NCBI GenBank assembly: GCA_942493325.1
Contig: OW818689.1
Span: forward strand, 1-64,000
Direction: 5' to 3'
Length of the DNA stretch: 64,000 bases
Origin: JAAFHB01 sp942493325
GTDB lineage: Bacteria; Bacteroidota; Bacteroidia; Bacteroidales; Prolixibacteraceae
Positions within the stretch are counted from its first letter, which is position 1, and every line of letters starts with the position of its first letter. Shown piece by piece: positions 1 to 7,909 of this stretch. Made by a program: the position numbers and the translations under genes. The notes under the pieces are model-generated. The model made no database searches. It was not told the DNA's origin and saw only the letters and a list, made by a program, of their open reading frames with translations.

Positions 1-1660
1 GATAAAATATATGAATATCAGGCACATATCTTAGGTTTATCCAAATCTTCTTTGTATCTTGTTATCGAATTAAAGATAGCTTTTATAATGAAAATATTTA
101 ACGACCTGGTGTTGAAATTTGAAAAATCTGATTGGGCCAAGAATCCCGAGTTTGGTGTGATCGACACTATTCTTGAACTTCATCCTGAAATTTACGGCAT
201 TTTCAAATTCGATATAGCTGGCAATGAAGAGGTTAACAATTTTGGACGTGGTGATACACCCACTGTTGAACAGATTGTCAGGGCTGCGATTTATAAAGAG
301 TTAAAAGGTTATGACTATCGGGAACTTGAATATGCACAAAGCGATTCACGGATTTGTGCTACATTTATTAAGCTTGATGAGCGCAAACCATTTTGTTTTC
401 AGACATTCCAGAAGTTCATTTCCAGAATAAGTGAAGATACCCTTCACAAAGTATTGGTTGAGCTGATTAAAATTGCCATTGACGAAGGCTATGAAGATAT
501 AAGCAAAATCAGACAGGACAGCACAGTTGTCAAAAGCAATATTCATTACCCGACCAATAATTCACTCGTTTGGGACTGTATTCATGAAAGCCACCGTCTG
601 CTGAGCCACCTCAAAGAAGAGGTCGGTGTACTTTCGTTTATCGATTATACCAAATCTGCCAAAACCACCTATTTCAAGATAAACGTCACCAAGTCAAAAG
701 ATAAGCAAGCCGATCTCTTTAATAAACAGTTAGTTACATTCACAAAGGCGATCAATCAGGTTTCCAATATTATAAAAAAAAAGTTCGACAGCCTCGGCCT
801 TAAAGCATACATTTTTATCACAGAACTTGAAGAACTGCTGCCATTGATGGAAAAGGTTTACAGCATGACTTATCGGAAACAGATTCAGGACGAGTCAGTA
901 CCGAACGACCAAAAATTGTTCTCGATATACGAACTACACGCTGACATTATTGTCAAGGGTGGACGCGAAGTACAATTCGGTCACAAGGTAAATCTGGCCA
1001 CAGGAAAAAGTAACCTGATCATTGATTGTGTTATACCTGCGGGGAATCCAGCTGATATTACTTTATTCAACCCTACCATTGACAGGGTGATAGATAACTA
1101 CGGGATAACTCCCAGAGATTCATCTGCTGATGGCGGATATGCCAGTCAGGGAAGCTTAGATCATTGCAAATCAAAAGGTATAGTAAATATTGTATTCAAT
1201 AAAGTAACAAAAAGCCTTAAAAATGTTGCCACCAGCCTCAATATGGAAACACGTTTGAAGAAATGGCGAAGCGGTATTGAAGCCGCTATTTCAAACCTCA
1301 AACGGGGCTTCGACTTGAGGATTTGTAACTGGAAAGGATTTAAACATTTCAAAGCAAAGGTGATGTGGAGTGTCCTGGGTTATAACTTCAGGGTACTCAC
1401 TAACATGACATTGTCCCGAATAGCGGGACTTGCCTGAAAAGATTAATTGAGAGATTAGCAATTTTTATCACAACACTTTAGTTTGAACGCCCTTAAGCTT
1501 GTTATTATGTTAGTTAGATTGATTGAAAATACTGGAGCATATTTTTCAAAGAAAAACACGAAAAGCAAAAGTTTGAACGCAAATCATCATCAAATCGTCG
1601 GGAAAATAAAATGCGTAGGACCAAAAAATCAAAATAAGGTGACTTTACAGACAGACTCTA
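1..1660 (+). mobile_element. ISNCY-like insertion sequence, copy 1 (left end missing)
   Basis: This is the first of two head-to-tail copies of one element with a 1680-bp period. The right terminal inverted repeat is at 1645-1660 (TTACAGACAGACTCTA). The window begins two bases after where the left inverted repeat should end, so the left end is absent and the contig was probably broken there. The transposase fills 88-1437. The right 220 bp carry no gene. Confidence 0.85.
88..1437 (+). CDS. ISNCY-family DDE transposase (intact copy)
   Basis: This is a 449-residue DDE transposase that catalyses movement of the surrounding insertion sequence. The first catalytic Asp lies in RQDSTVVKSNIHYP, a block I associate with ISNCY-type transposases (ISDol1-like group). 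The second Asp is in ADGGYAS and the Glu is in GIEAAISNLKRGF, giving a complete DDE triad. The frame is also open from a TTG at 52, but ATG at 88 gives MKIFNDLV and is the more natural start. It is nearly identical to the copy at 1768-3113 but has an unbroken frame, so it could supply transposase to both. Family assignment is from memory of conserved blocks; DDE function is clear. Confidence 0.88.
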   Translation: MKIFNDLVLKFEKSDWAKNPEFGVIDTILELHPEIYGIFKFDIAGNEEVNNFGRGDTPTVEQIVRAAIYKELKGYDYRELEYAQSDSRICATFIKLDERKPFCFQTFQKFISRISEDTLHKVLVELIKIAIDEGYEDISKIRQDSTVVKSNIHYPTNNSLVWDCIHESHRLLSHLKEEVGVLSFIDYTKSAKTTYFKINVTKSKDKQADLFNKQLVTFTKAINQVSNIIKKKFDSLGLKAYIFITELEELLPLMEKVYSMTYRKQIQDESVPNDQKLFSIYELHADIIVKGGREVQFGHKVNLATGKSNLIIDCVIPAGNPADITLFNPTIDRVIDNYGITPRDSSADGGYASQGSLDHCKSKGIVNIVFNKVTKSLKNVATSLNMETRLKKWRSGIEAAISNLKRGFDLRICNWKGFKHFKAKVMWSVLGYNFRVLTNMTLSRIAGLA

Positions 1661-1678
1661 AATAGAGTCTGTCTGTAA
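1645..1678. repeat. Abutted IS terminal inverted repeats at the tandem junction
   Basis: A 16-bp right end (1645-1660) faces its perfect reverse complement, the left end of the next copy (1663-1678), with only AA between them. After copy 2 the flank continues TAAATAGCC, so the shared target duplication is ambiguous (TAAATA if the repeats are counted as 14 bp, AA if 16 bp). Abutted ends like this occur in tandem dimers and circle junctions of several IS families. Confidence 0.85.
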
Positions 1679-3340
1679 TAGATAAAATATATGAATATCA
1701 GGCACATATCTTAGGTTTATCCAAATCTTCTTTGTATCTTGTTATCGAATTAAAGATAGCTTTTATAATGAAAATATTTAACGACCTGGTGTTGAAATTT
1801 GAAAAATCTGATTGGGCCAAGAATCCCGAGTTTGGTGTGATCGACACTATTCTTGAACTTCATCCTGAAATTTACGGCATTTTCAAATTCGATATAGCTG
1901 GCAATGAAGAGGTTAACAATTTTGGACGTGGTGATACACCCACTGTTGAACAGATTGTCAGGGCTGCGATTTATAAAGAGTTAAAAGGTTATGACTATCG
2001 GGAACTTGAATATGCACAAAGCGATTCACGGATTTGTGCTACATTTATTAAGCTTGATGAGCGCAAACCATTTTGTTTTCAGACATTCCAGAAGTTCATT
2101 TCAGAATAAGTGAAGATACCCTTCACAAAGTATTGGTTGAGCTGATTAAAATTGCCATTGACGAAGGCTATGAAGATATAAGCAAAATCAGACAGGACAG
2201 CACAGTTGTCAAAAGCAATATTCATTACCCGACCAATAATTCACTCGTTTGGGACTGTATTCATGAAAGCCACCGTCTGCTGAGCCACCTCAAAGAAGAG
2301 GTCGGTGTACTTTCGTTTATCGATTATACCAAATCTGCCAAAACCACCTATTTCAAGATAAACGTCACCAAGTCAAAAGATAAGCAAGCCGATCTCTTTA
2401 ATAAACAGTTAGTTACATTCACAAAGGCGATCAATCAGGTTTCCAATATTATAAAAAAGTTCGACAGCCTCGGCCTTAAAGCATACATTTTTATCACAGA
2501 ACTTGAAGAACTGCTGCCATTGATGGAAAAGGTTTACAGCATGACTTATCGGAAACAGATTCAGGACGAGTCAGTACCGAACGACCAAAAATTGTTCTCG
2601 ATATACGAACTACACGCTGACATTATTGTCAAGGGTGGACGCGAAGTACAATTCGGTCACAAGGTAAATCTGGCCACAGGAAAAAGCAACCTGATCATTG
2701 ATTGTGTTATACCTGCGGGGAATCCAGCTGATATTACTTTATTCAACCCTACCATTGACAGGGTGATAGATAACTACGGGATAACTCCCAGAGATTCATC
2801 TGCTGATGGCGGATATGCCAGTCAGGGAAGCTTAGATCATTGCAAATCAAAAGGTATAGTAAATATTGTATTCAATAAAGTAACAAAAAGCCTTAAAAAT
2901 GTTGCCACCAGCCTCAATATGGAAACACGTTTGAAGAAATGGCGAAGCGGTATTGAAGCCGCTATTTCAAACCTCAAACGGGGCTTCGACTTGAGGATTT
3001 GTAACTGGAAAGGATTTAAACATTTCAAAGCAAAGGTGATGTGGAGTGTCCTGGGTTATAACTTCGGGGTACTCACTAACATGACATTGTCCCGAATAGC
3101 GGGACTTGCCTGAAAAGATTAATTGAGAGATTAGCAATTTTTATCACAACACTTTAGTTTGAACGCCCTTAAGCTTGTTATTATGTTAGTTAGATTGATT
3201 GGTTGAAAATACTGGAGCATATTTTTCAAAGAAAAACACGAAAAGCAAAAGTTTGAACGCAAATCATCATCAAATCGTCGGGAAAATAAAATGCGTAGGA
3301 CCAAAAAATCAAAATAAGGTGACTTTACAGACAGACTCTA
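1663..3340 (+). mobile_element. ISNCY-like insertion sequence, copy 2 (complete, transposase frameshifted)
   Basis: Both terminal inverted repeats are present: left at 1663-1678 and right at 3325-3340. It differs from copy 1 by a 1-base deletion near 2102, a 3-base deletion in an A-run near 2456, a 4-base insertion near 3200, and at least two substitutions (near 2686 and 3066). The indels cancel, so the period stays exactly 1680. It is inserted into the 3' part of the minus-strand gene at 3309-3683. Confidence 0.85.
1768..3113 (+). pseudogene. ISNCY-family transposase, frameshifted copy
   Basis: This is the second copy of the transposase at 88-1437. One C is missing at about 2102 (copy 1 reads TTTCCAGAATAAG, here TTTCAGAATAAG). 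This shifts the frame, and the first part stops at 2109. The rest continues in another frame to 3113 with the catalytic DGGYAS and GIEAAISNLKR blocks intact. A 3-base loss in an A-run removes one Lys without changing frame, and one Arg has become Gly near the C-terminus. The deletion could be real decay or an assembly or sequencing error, because the surrounding sequence is otherwise almost identical. Confidence 0.8.
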
Positions 3341-3683
3341 AATAGCCATTTTTCAGCATCGCATTAAGATATAGTTCATTTGCAAAAAACGGTAATATAA
3401 TCCAAGCCAAACCTACAGTAAATAGAATTAATAGAGATGCCTTTAAAGACCAGAACCACATTTTATTATACATGAACCAAAATAGACCAAACAATAAACA
3501 AGTCCATGAAAAACCTGAATAAATATTTATGGTTGAACCATTAGGATGGTACATTTTCCCTTCTAATTTCGACATTTTATTTTTTTTATTTGAATTAATT
3601 ATTGAATCAAACGACTCATTTTTGGCACTGGATTTTATTAGATTTTGACCTTGCAAATTAATATATTTACTTGTAACACCCAT
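3309..3683 (-). CDS. DUF2628-like small membrane protein, 3' end replaced by IS sequence
   Basis: The frame encodes 124 residues: a polar N-terminal half, then an aromatic-rich membrane region (YSGFSWTCLLFGLFWF, and a second long hydrophobic stretch WSLKASLLILFTVGLAWII) ending in NELYLNAMLKNGY. That ending resembles the DUF2628 family pattern, where a short tail follows. The last dozen codons are read from the right inverted repeat of the adjacent insertion sequence, so the native C-terminus has been lost or is nearly complete with a foreign tail. The function of DUF2628 is not known to me. The start at 3683 gives MGVTSKYINL; an internal Met (MSKLEGKMYHP) is possible. No partner gene is evident. 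Confidence 0.55.
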   Translation of the reverse strand: MGVTSKYINLQGQNLIKSSAKNESFDSIINSNKKNKMSKLEGKMYHPNGSTINIYSGFSWTCLLFGLFWFMYNKMWFWSLKASLLILFTVGLAWIILPFFANELYLNAMLKNGYLESVCKVTLF

Positions 3684-3893
3684 AAAAGAATAAATTTTCT
3701 TTCACCCATACGACTTTATCATCTCTTTACTACCCATTTGACAGGTTTTGTCCTTTCTTGAAAATAAGGGTTACGTAAAAGTTTGCTAGGGCGATCATTT
3801 CAAAGTTCTTCACCACTTTCATCCTTTATAATTTTTTTTCCTATTTCGCTGACGAGGAATCTCCATAAAGCTGGTATGACAGATATTTGAATT

Positions 3894-4961
3894 TTACAAG
3901 TCAAACTTCAATGTTATTTCATTCAATATTTCCCAATCATCAAAATTGGGTTTTCTAAAATAATAGCCCATTCGATTTGGAGTGCAGTTACCTATTATTG
4001 TCCCTCGTTCTTGATCAGGAATTAAAGCAATTTCGTAAGAAGCTTTGTTTTTTGCAACGCAAACGAATTTAATAAACGCTCCGTTTATGTTGTGAGGAAA
4101 ATTTCTTCCTACAAATATATGACTACTTTTAAAAGTAAGAGTAATAGGCTCATTGACAATCTCCCATATCTCCTTATTTGAAATGGAAACAAAAGATTTA
4201 TAGCATAAACCTATTTCGCTTCCACTTTTTCCGATATTTTCCACCAAAATCGTCCCTACATTTTCACCTACAAATAAAACTAATTGTTCGTTGTCTTTAT
4301 GTTTTGCGATTAGTGGAAATTTTTGGAACCTAAATTCATTGCTTGCTAAAATCTGATTAAATTCAGCAACTAATAGTGGTTGAGCATTAATTATTTTTTC
4401 AATAACACTATTACCTAATTTCTTTAAAGTATGCGAACTAAATATGTTAATGAATTGTGGGTAATATTTCAAGATACCTAATACAGTTGTACTATCTAAT
4501 ATATCTAAATTAATTTTAGAAATAATTTGTTGTTGTTCTGCCATTAATCGCCCAATATTATATCCTTCCATCGTAGTAATATCAAAATAATCAATCAAAT
4601 GCGGATGCTCAGTTAATAATTTTCTTAAATAGTCTCCACGAACATAATCCTTATTAATTCTGTTAATGTAATTTGGTTCAGAGGATAGTATACTATACAA
4701 CCCTGCCTCTCCAAAAGTTTTAAGATCGAATAAATCAACGAATTCAGGATTAGATAGTATAATTTGACATCGGTAGTTTTCGGCAAAGACCGTATCAATA
4801 TTTTTTAAATATTCACTAAAATCAAAACCACCTAGCCAATCCAATACTTTATCACTATCATCCTCATTTGCAATTTTCTCATAAAAAAGTTCTTTGGTAA
4901 AAAAATTATAACGATAGTAGTTAACCCAAAAATTATTTCTCATTGGTCCTGTGCCTTCCAT
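3894..4961 (-). CDS. Hypothetical protein with exact 24-residue helical repeats
   Basis: I do not recognise this 355-residue protein. Residues 72-167 are four consecutive 24-residue units (72-95, 96-119, 120-143, 144-167), followed by a 27-residue unit (168-194) and a partial one. Most open with Pro-x-aromatic/aliphatic-Ile-Asp/Asn and end in a leucine-rich helix, suggesting an alpha-solenoid similar in style to DUF4116-type repeats. The C-terminal 130 residues look beta-rich. There is no signal peptide or membrane segment. The start at 4961 lies one base after the stop of the tiny upstream gene (TAACATG), suggesting coupled translation; an internal Met seven codons later is possible. It is the last gene of an operon of three or four genes in the mobile island. 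Confidence 0.6.
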   Translation of the reverse strand: MEGTGPMRNNFWVNYYRYNFFTKELFYEKIANEDDSDKVLDWLGGFDFSEYLKNIDTVFAENYRCQIILSNPEFVDLFDLKTFGEAGLYSILSSEPNYINRINKDYVRGDYLRKLLTEHPHLIDYFDITTMEGYNIGRLMAEQQQIISKINLDILDSTTVLGILKYYPQFINIFSSHTLKKLGNSVIEKIINAQPLLVAEFNQILASNEFRFQKFPLIAKHKDNEQLVLFVGENVGTILVENIGKSGSEIGLCYKSFVSISNKEIWEIVNEPITLTFKSSHIFVGRNFPHNINGAFIKFVCVAKNKASYEIALIPDQERGTIIGNCTPNRMGYYFRKPNFDDWEILNEITLKFDL

Positions 4962-4962
4962 G

Positions 4963-5100
4963 TTATATAAATGGCATATGTTTTTTTATACTATCAAAAT
5001 CATATGATATTCTGCTTGCTACAAACTCTCTTCTCTGATTAATACTGAAAAATAACGGAGTTCCATCACCTTTTGTTACTATTCCAAAAAAACCACGCAT
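4963..5100 (-). CDS. Hypothetical 45-residue protein
   Basis: A short frame (MRGFFGIVTKGDGTPLFF...) ends one base before the ATG of the 24-residue-repeat protein, so the two are probably translated together. It is hydrophilic after a small hydrophobic start and has no motif I recognise. The tight spacing and coherent composition are the only evidence that it is real. It could instead be the N-terminal remnant of a longer protein. Confidence 0.4.
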   Translation of the reverse strand: MRGFFGIVTKGDGTPLFFSINQRREFVASRISYDFDSIKKHMPFI

Positions 5101-5158
5101 AATTGTACTGTTTTTTCAATTTTTGTACCTATTCAAACCTCTTTTAATTTTTGACTGA

Positions 5159-5335
5159 CTAATCCAAATTTTTGGATATTTCAACAGCTAAATCTTGCTT
5201 TTCAATTTGCAATGAAAGAAAATAGAAAATGATAGAAGCACCACCAATGATTTCACTATAGTAGTCTTTAACAATTGGAAAATATGGTTCTATTAAATAA
5301 GCAAAGATGAGTGCAAAAGTCACACAAAATATCAT
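5159..5335 (-). CDS. Hypothetical 58-residue membrane protein
   Basis: The ATG overlaps the stop of the upstream gene in an ATGA arrangement, typical of translational coupling. The protein has two probable membrane helices (MIFCVTFALIFAYLI and IIGGASIIFYFLSL) and a charged C-terminus ending ISKNLD. The function is unknown. The 60-odd bases to the next downstream small gene suggest all belong to one transcript. Confidence 0.45.
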   Translation of the reverse strand: MIFCVTFALIFAYLIEPYFPIVKDYYSEIIGGASIIFYFLSLQIEKQDLAVEISKNLD

Positions 5336-5616
5336 AACATAGACAGAGCGTGCCAGTACATATTGCTTCTGACATACCTTTGTTGTGCTTTACTCATTTG
5401 ATTCCATTTTTTCTTTCCTGTTTTATATGGTTCAGAACAAAATTTGCAATAATTAATTGGTTCACCTAAATAATCAGCATAACTCCAATTACGAGGTTTC
5501 ATAATTTGAATAAATGATTTACAATTTGGACACTTCATAGTAGTCCTAATTTGATATTTTATTGTTTGACCGTATTCTTTGATAATAATTTCTGCCCCAA
5601 CTAAAGTCTTTGACAT
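5332..5616 (-). CDS. Hypothetical zinc-ribbon-like protein, 94 residues
   Basis: It contains a CPNC...CKFC pair of cysteine motifs about 30 residues apart (KCPNCKSFIQ and YCKFCSEPYK), a layout expected for a small zinc ribbon. The rest is basic and rich in aromatics (KKWNQMSKAQQRYVRSNMYW), so nucleic-acid binding is possible but unproven. Its stop overlaps the start of the 58-residue membrane gene. It is the first well-supported gene of this minus-strand operon. I do not recognise a named family. Confidence 0.5.
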   Translation of the reverse strand: MSKTLVGAEIIIKEYGQTIKYQIRTTMKCPNCKSFIQIMKPRNWSYADYLGEPINYCKFCSEPYKTGKKKWNQMSKAQQRYVRSNMYWHALSML

Positions 5617-5622
5617 AAAAAT

Positions 5623-5842
5623 TTAAATAAAAGTGCCATTTGTACAGATGATATTTATATCCTGACAATCAACCCCGATTAAATTAACTTCTCGGATTGA
5701 ATATGTGTCTATTTTGTAATTTGTAAAATTGTTGTTAACCATTATTGCAATTCCAGTTATTAGTCTGTATGCAACTTCGAGCGACCCCAGGTAGGTTTGC
5801 TTCGTCAACAGAAATATCGGTATTGTCGGGGATTGAAGTCAT
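5623..5842 (-). pseudogene. Frameshifted fragment of an unknown gene
   Basis: Two overlapping reading frames look coding-like in turn. One starts at ATG 5842 (MTSIPDNTDISVDEANLPG) and runs into a stop; the other continues with LGSLEVAYRLITGIAIMVNNN to a stop at 5623. The open frame on its own needs a TTG start at 5808. Joined by a frameshift they would make about 70 residues. No family is recognised and this may be chance. Confidence 0.25.
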
Positions 5843-6262
5843 AAGGTTAAATTCAGGCAAAAAGGTTAATATAATTTCGTTGTTACAAACCTACACAACG
5901 AATTAATGAATACCTAAATATAACCCGGAATAGTATTGGGTTATTTTACTGATTTAAAAAATCTTTGAATTGCTTGATCAATAGCATCTAACGGATCAAA
6001 ATTATTCGTCCATCACTTTATTTGTCTATTGCCTCACAAGTAAATGTTTTTCTTTAAGAGGGTAGGAGTTGATTATCCAATCGAGCCAAGCCTTTTTACA
6101 TCTGCTTCTATTAGGAAGGTGTAATCTTCGTTGTCAACACACCAAAGAATATTTTACCTGTAATGTTCATGCTTCTCCTACCAACCACGATTCACCTAAT
6201 CCCCAAAATTCTCAATTTTATTTTTTTTTCTCTCCACAAAGTGCGGTGTATTTTTCGCAACG
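5843..6262. other. Gap with no recognisable gene
   Basis: This is AT-rich sequence within the mobile island. A short minus-strand frame ending TNNFDPLDAIDQAIQRFFK at about 5950-6015 reads like the end of a lost gene, but nothing upstream of it is open. A plus-strand frame at 6069-6335 is composed largely of the repeat region and is not credible. I see no promoter or terminator I would defend. Confidence 0.4.
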
Positions 6263-6398
6263 TTCACTACTTTCATTACCCCCGCTACCACTCACTACTT
6301 TTCACTACCCTTTTTATATAAAAATAGTGATATAAATTATTGATATATAATACAGTAGTGAAAGTAGTGAAAGTAGTGAAAGTAGTGAAAGTAGTGAG
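6263..6398. repeat. Iteron-like 9-bp direct repeats with opposed half and AT-rich core
   Basis: Five copies of AGTAGTGAA (the last ends in G) lie head-to-tail at 6354-6398. On the other side of a 45-bp AT-rich core (6309-6353) the reverse-complement motif TTCACTAC recurs in looser form at 6263-6308. The whole is a large imperfect inverted repeat around an AT-rich centre. It sits next to a small gene and the primase/helicase remnant, so a replication origin or initiator-binding site of the former mobile element is a reasonable inference. Confidence 0.6.
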
Positions 6399-6432
6399 GA
6401 AAATGCTCGTACAAGTGATTTTATTTTTTTAT

Positions 6433-6579
6433 TTAAAACGGGAGGTTTTCACGAGCCGTCCTGAGACGATCGGCTTCTAAGGATTCATTCATTTCTTCGA
6501 TGTTTTGGTTGGGCACTTTGGGGGTCATATCTGAATTGTCGAACTCGATGGCATTACTCTTGATAAGATTGATATTCAT
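6433..6579 (-). CDS. Hypothetical 48-residue protein beside the primase remnant
   Basis: An ATG frame encodes MNINLIKSNAIEFDNSDMTP... ending RLRTARENLPF. It is acidic and hydrophilic, with no membrane segment or known motif. It lies 67 bases downstream of the primase/helicase remnant on the same strand and just before the iteron-like repeats, so it may have been the last gene of the element's replication operon. Support is composition and position only. Confidence 0.4.
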   Translation of the reverse strand: MNINLIKSNAIEFDNSDMTPKVPNQNIEEMNESLEADRLRTARENLPF

Positions 6580-6646
6580 TCGAATAAAAGTTTATTAATG
6601 TTCTGAAATTTAAATGGTAGATTCTCATGGAACCCCCATAGATTAT

Positions 6647-7674
6647 TCATAATTTTTTGTGAACGGTTGTGCGTGGGGGTTTCATCTTGTCATATTCGAA
6701 GCAATACGCCTGGTTAACCCATTCCTGACCGGTTACCTTATCCCTGAATTTTTTTCCTTTAATCTTGCCCTGGTAATACTTCGTTTTTTCGAGGTAAAAC
6801 TGAATGGTTTTTTCACCAAGCGCCACCATATTGCTCCGACGTGAGTATTCGGCATACATCGGATATAAACCGTCCCACCGAAGAAACATACACATCATAC
6901 CCTTTCCATATTGAGTTGCATCATCACTGCCAATGTACCGGATCACGCTCACGTCATGCAAAATATAATTCCTTCCCTCCTTTATCCGGTCCTGCTCAAT
7001 AAGCGTAGCGAAAATGCTCCAGAAGTTTCTCAGGTCATCGCTGCTCTCGATAAATTTCTGCTGCTCGGTAATTACCTTGATCCCAAATTTCAATACAGTC
7101 TAAAAAGTAAAAGGGAACTCAAACTTTTGGTTCTGTGATGAATTGTGTGGGTTAATTTTGCAAACCTCTTTCAAATTGTTTATGAAATAAGTATCTGGCT
7201 TTTAGCAACATGCTGCTTGCATGATAGTGCTAACTATATGACCTAAATCCTTAAAAAGTTAAGATAACCCTGATTTTTTCAGTAAGCGAGTCTGCCAGTT
7301 GCAAGCCGCTAATAGCCAGAAGCAATATTACAAAATCCAATCACCAGTTCCCGGTATTTCAAAAAATCATCAACGAGGTGTGCAAACCCGTTCTCCTCCA
7401 TATCTTTCAATTCCTTATACCGGTCATCCTCTTCGTTGGTATAATCGTTTTTGTAGGCGGTAAGGCAGATGCAGCGCTCCAGCAATGCAACATCAAGTGT
7501 TGGCAGGTCCTGACCGCAAACTATTGCCATCTGGTTAATTGGGATGTGCTCCGTCTTGGTTCCCTGCTGTGCAAAATTGCCTTGTATCTTTCCTTGCCTG
7601 TTGTAGATCGATTTCAGAAATTCAATGAGGTTACTCCAATCCGCGAAGGTAAACGTGAAACTATGGTGAAACAT
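6647..7674 (-). pseudogene. Mobile-element primase/helicase, decayed C-terminal half
   Basis: Two same-strand frames, 7309-7674 and 6647-7093, are consecutive pieces of one protein. The first (SIYNRQGKIQGNF..., MAIVCGQDLPTLDVALLERC) matches the ATPase end of the toprim/CHC2-type primase-helicases carried by Bacteroidota mobile elements, where the equivalent reads roughly SGQ-x-x-PT-x-DIALFSR. The second matches their C-terminal region, which ends in an AYxFDYD-like motif (here AYCFEYDKM). Between them is about 215 bp with stops. Just upstream of 7093 the frame reads KFEFPFTF, then TAG, then TVLKFGIKV, so a nonsense codon is involved. The N-terminal zinc-finger and toprim domains are absent. 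Not functional as it stands. Confidence 0.65.
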
Positions 7675-7718
7675 TCACGTTTAAATCAACATTATGGGGT
7701 GTTTTTTTGAACATAAAG

Positions 7719-7749
7719 AAAGCCCCGAGCTTTCGCAAGGGGTTTTTTT
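7719..7749 (-). terminator. Hairpin with flanking A/T runs downstream of tRNA-Thr
   Basis: An approximately 8-bp stem (AAAGCCCC with GGGGTTTT, one G-U pair) with a 12-base loop lies 30-60 bases past the 3' end of the tRNA. The run of seven T is on the plus strand, so it may act in both directions. It also separates the tRNA from the mobile-island debris. Confidence 0.5.
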
Positions 7750-7777
7750 GTGGTCTGATAATCAGTGTTTTATGGTG

Positions 7778-7850
7778 AGCCACTAAAGGGACTCGAACCC
7801 TCGACCTGCTCATTACGAATGAGCTGCTCTACCAACTGAGCTAAAGTGGC
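7778..7850 (-). tRNA. tRNA-Thr (anticodon CGT)
   Basis: The minus strand folds as a cloverleaf: acceptor GCCACTT with TAGTGGC (last pair mismatched), a D-arm containing GCTCAGTTGGTAGAGC, anticodon stem GCTCA/TGAGC with loop TTCGTAA (anticodon CGT, reading ACG), and T-arm GAGGG-TTCGAGT-CCCTT. The 3' CCA is not encoded directly after the discriminator base. The mobile island lies on the 3' side, the usual side for integration into tRNA genes. Confidence 0.95.
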
Positions 7851-7909
7851 TTTAACAGTCGGCAAATGTAGTAAAATTGATCCGCAGACCAACACATAAC
7901 TGGCTTTTT

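Noticed and set aside
3719..3898. Minus-strand frame between the DUF2628-like gene and the repeat protein, interrupted by a TGA
   Set aside because: It reads coding-like for about 60 codons (for example IGKKIIKDESGEEL, then stop, then NDRPSKLLRNPYF), but no start or family match was seen. Too weak to list as a gene.
6069..6335. 88-codon plus-strand frame with Ser/Phe-rich end
   Set aside because: It runs through the TTCACTAC repeat region and has low-complexity composition with no motif. It is a repeat-derived frame.
6354..6398. CRISPR array
   Set aside because: The repeats are 9 bp with no spacers and no cas genes nearby, so it is an iteron-like array and not CRISPR.
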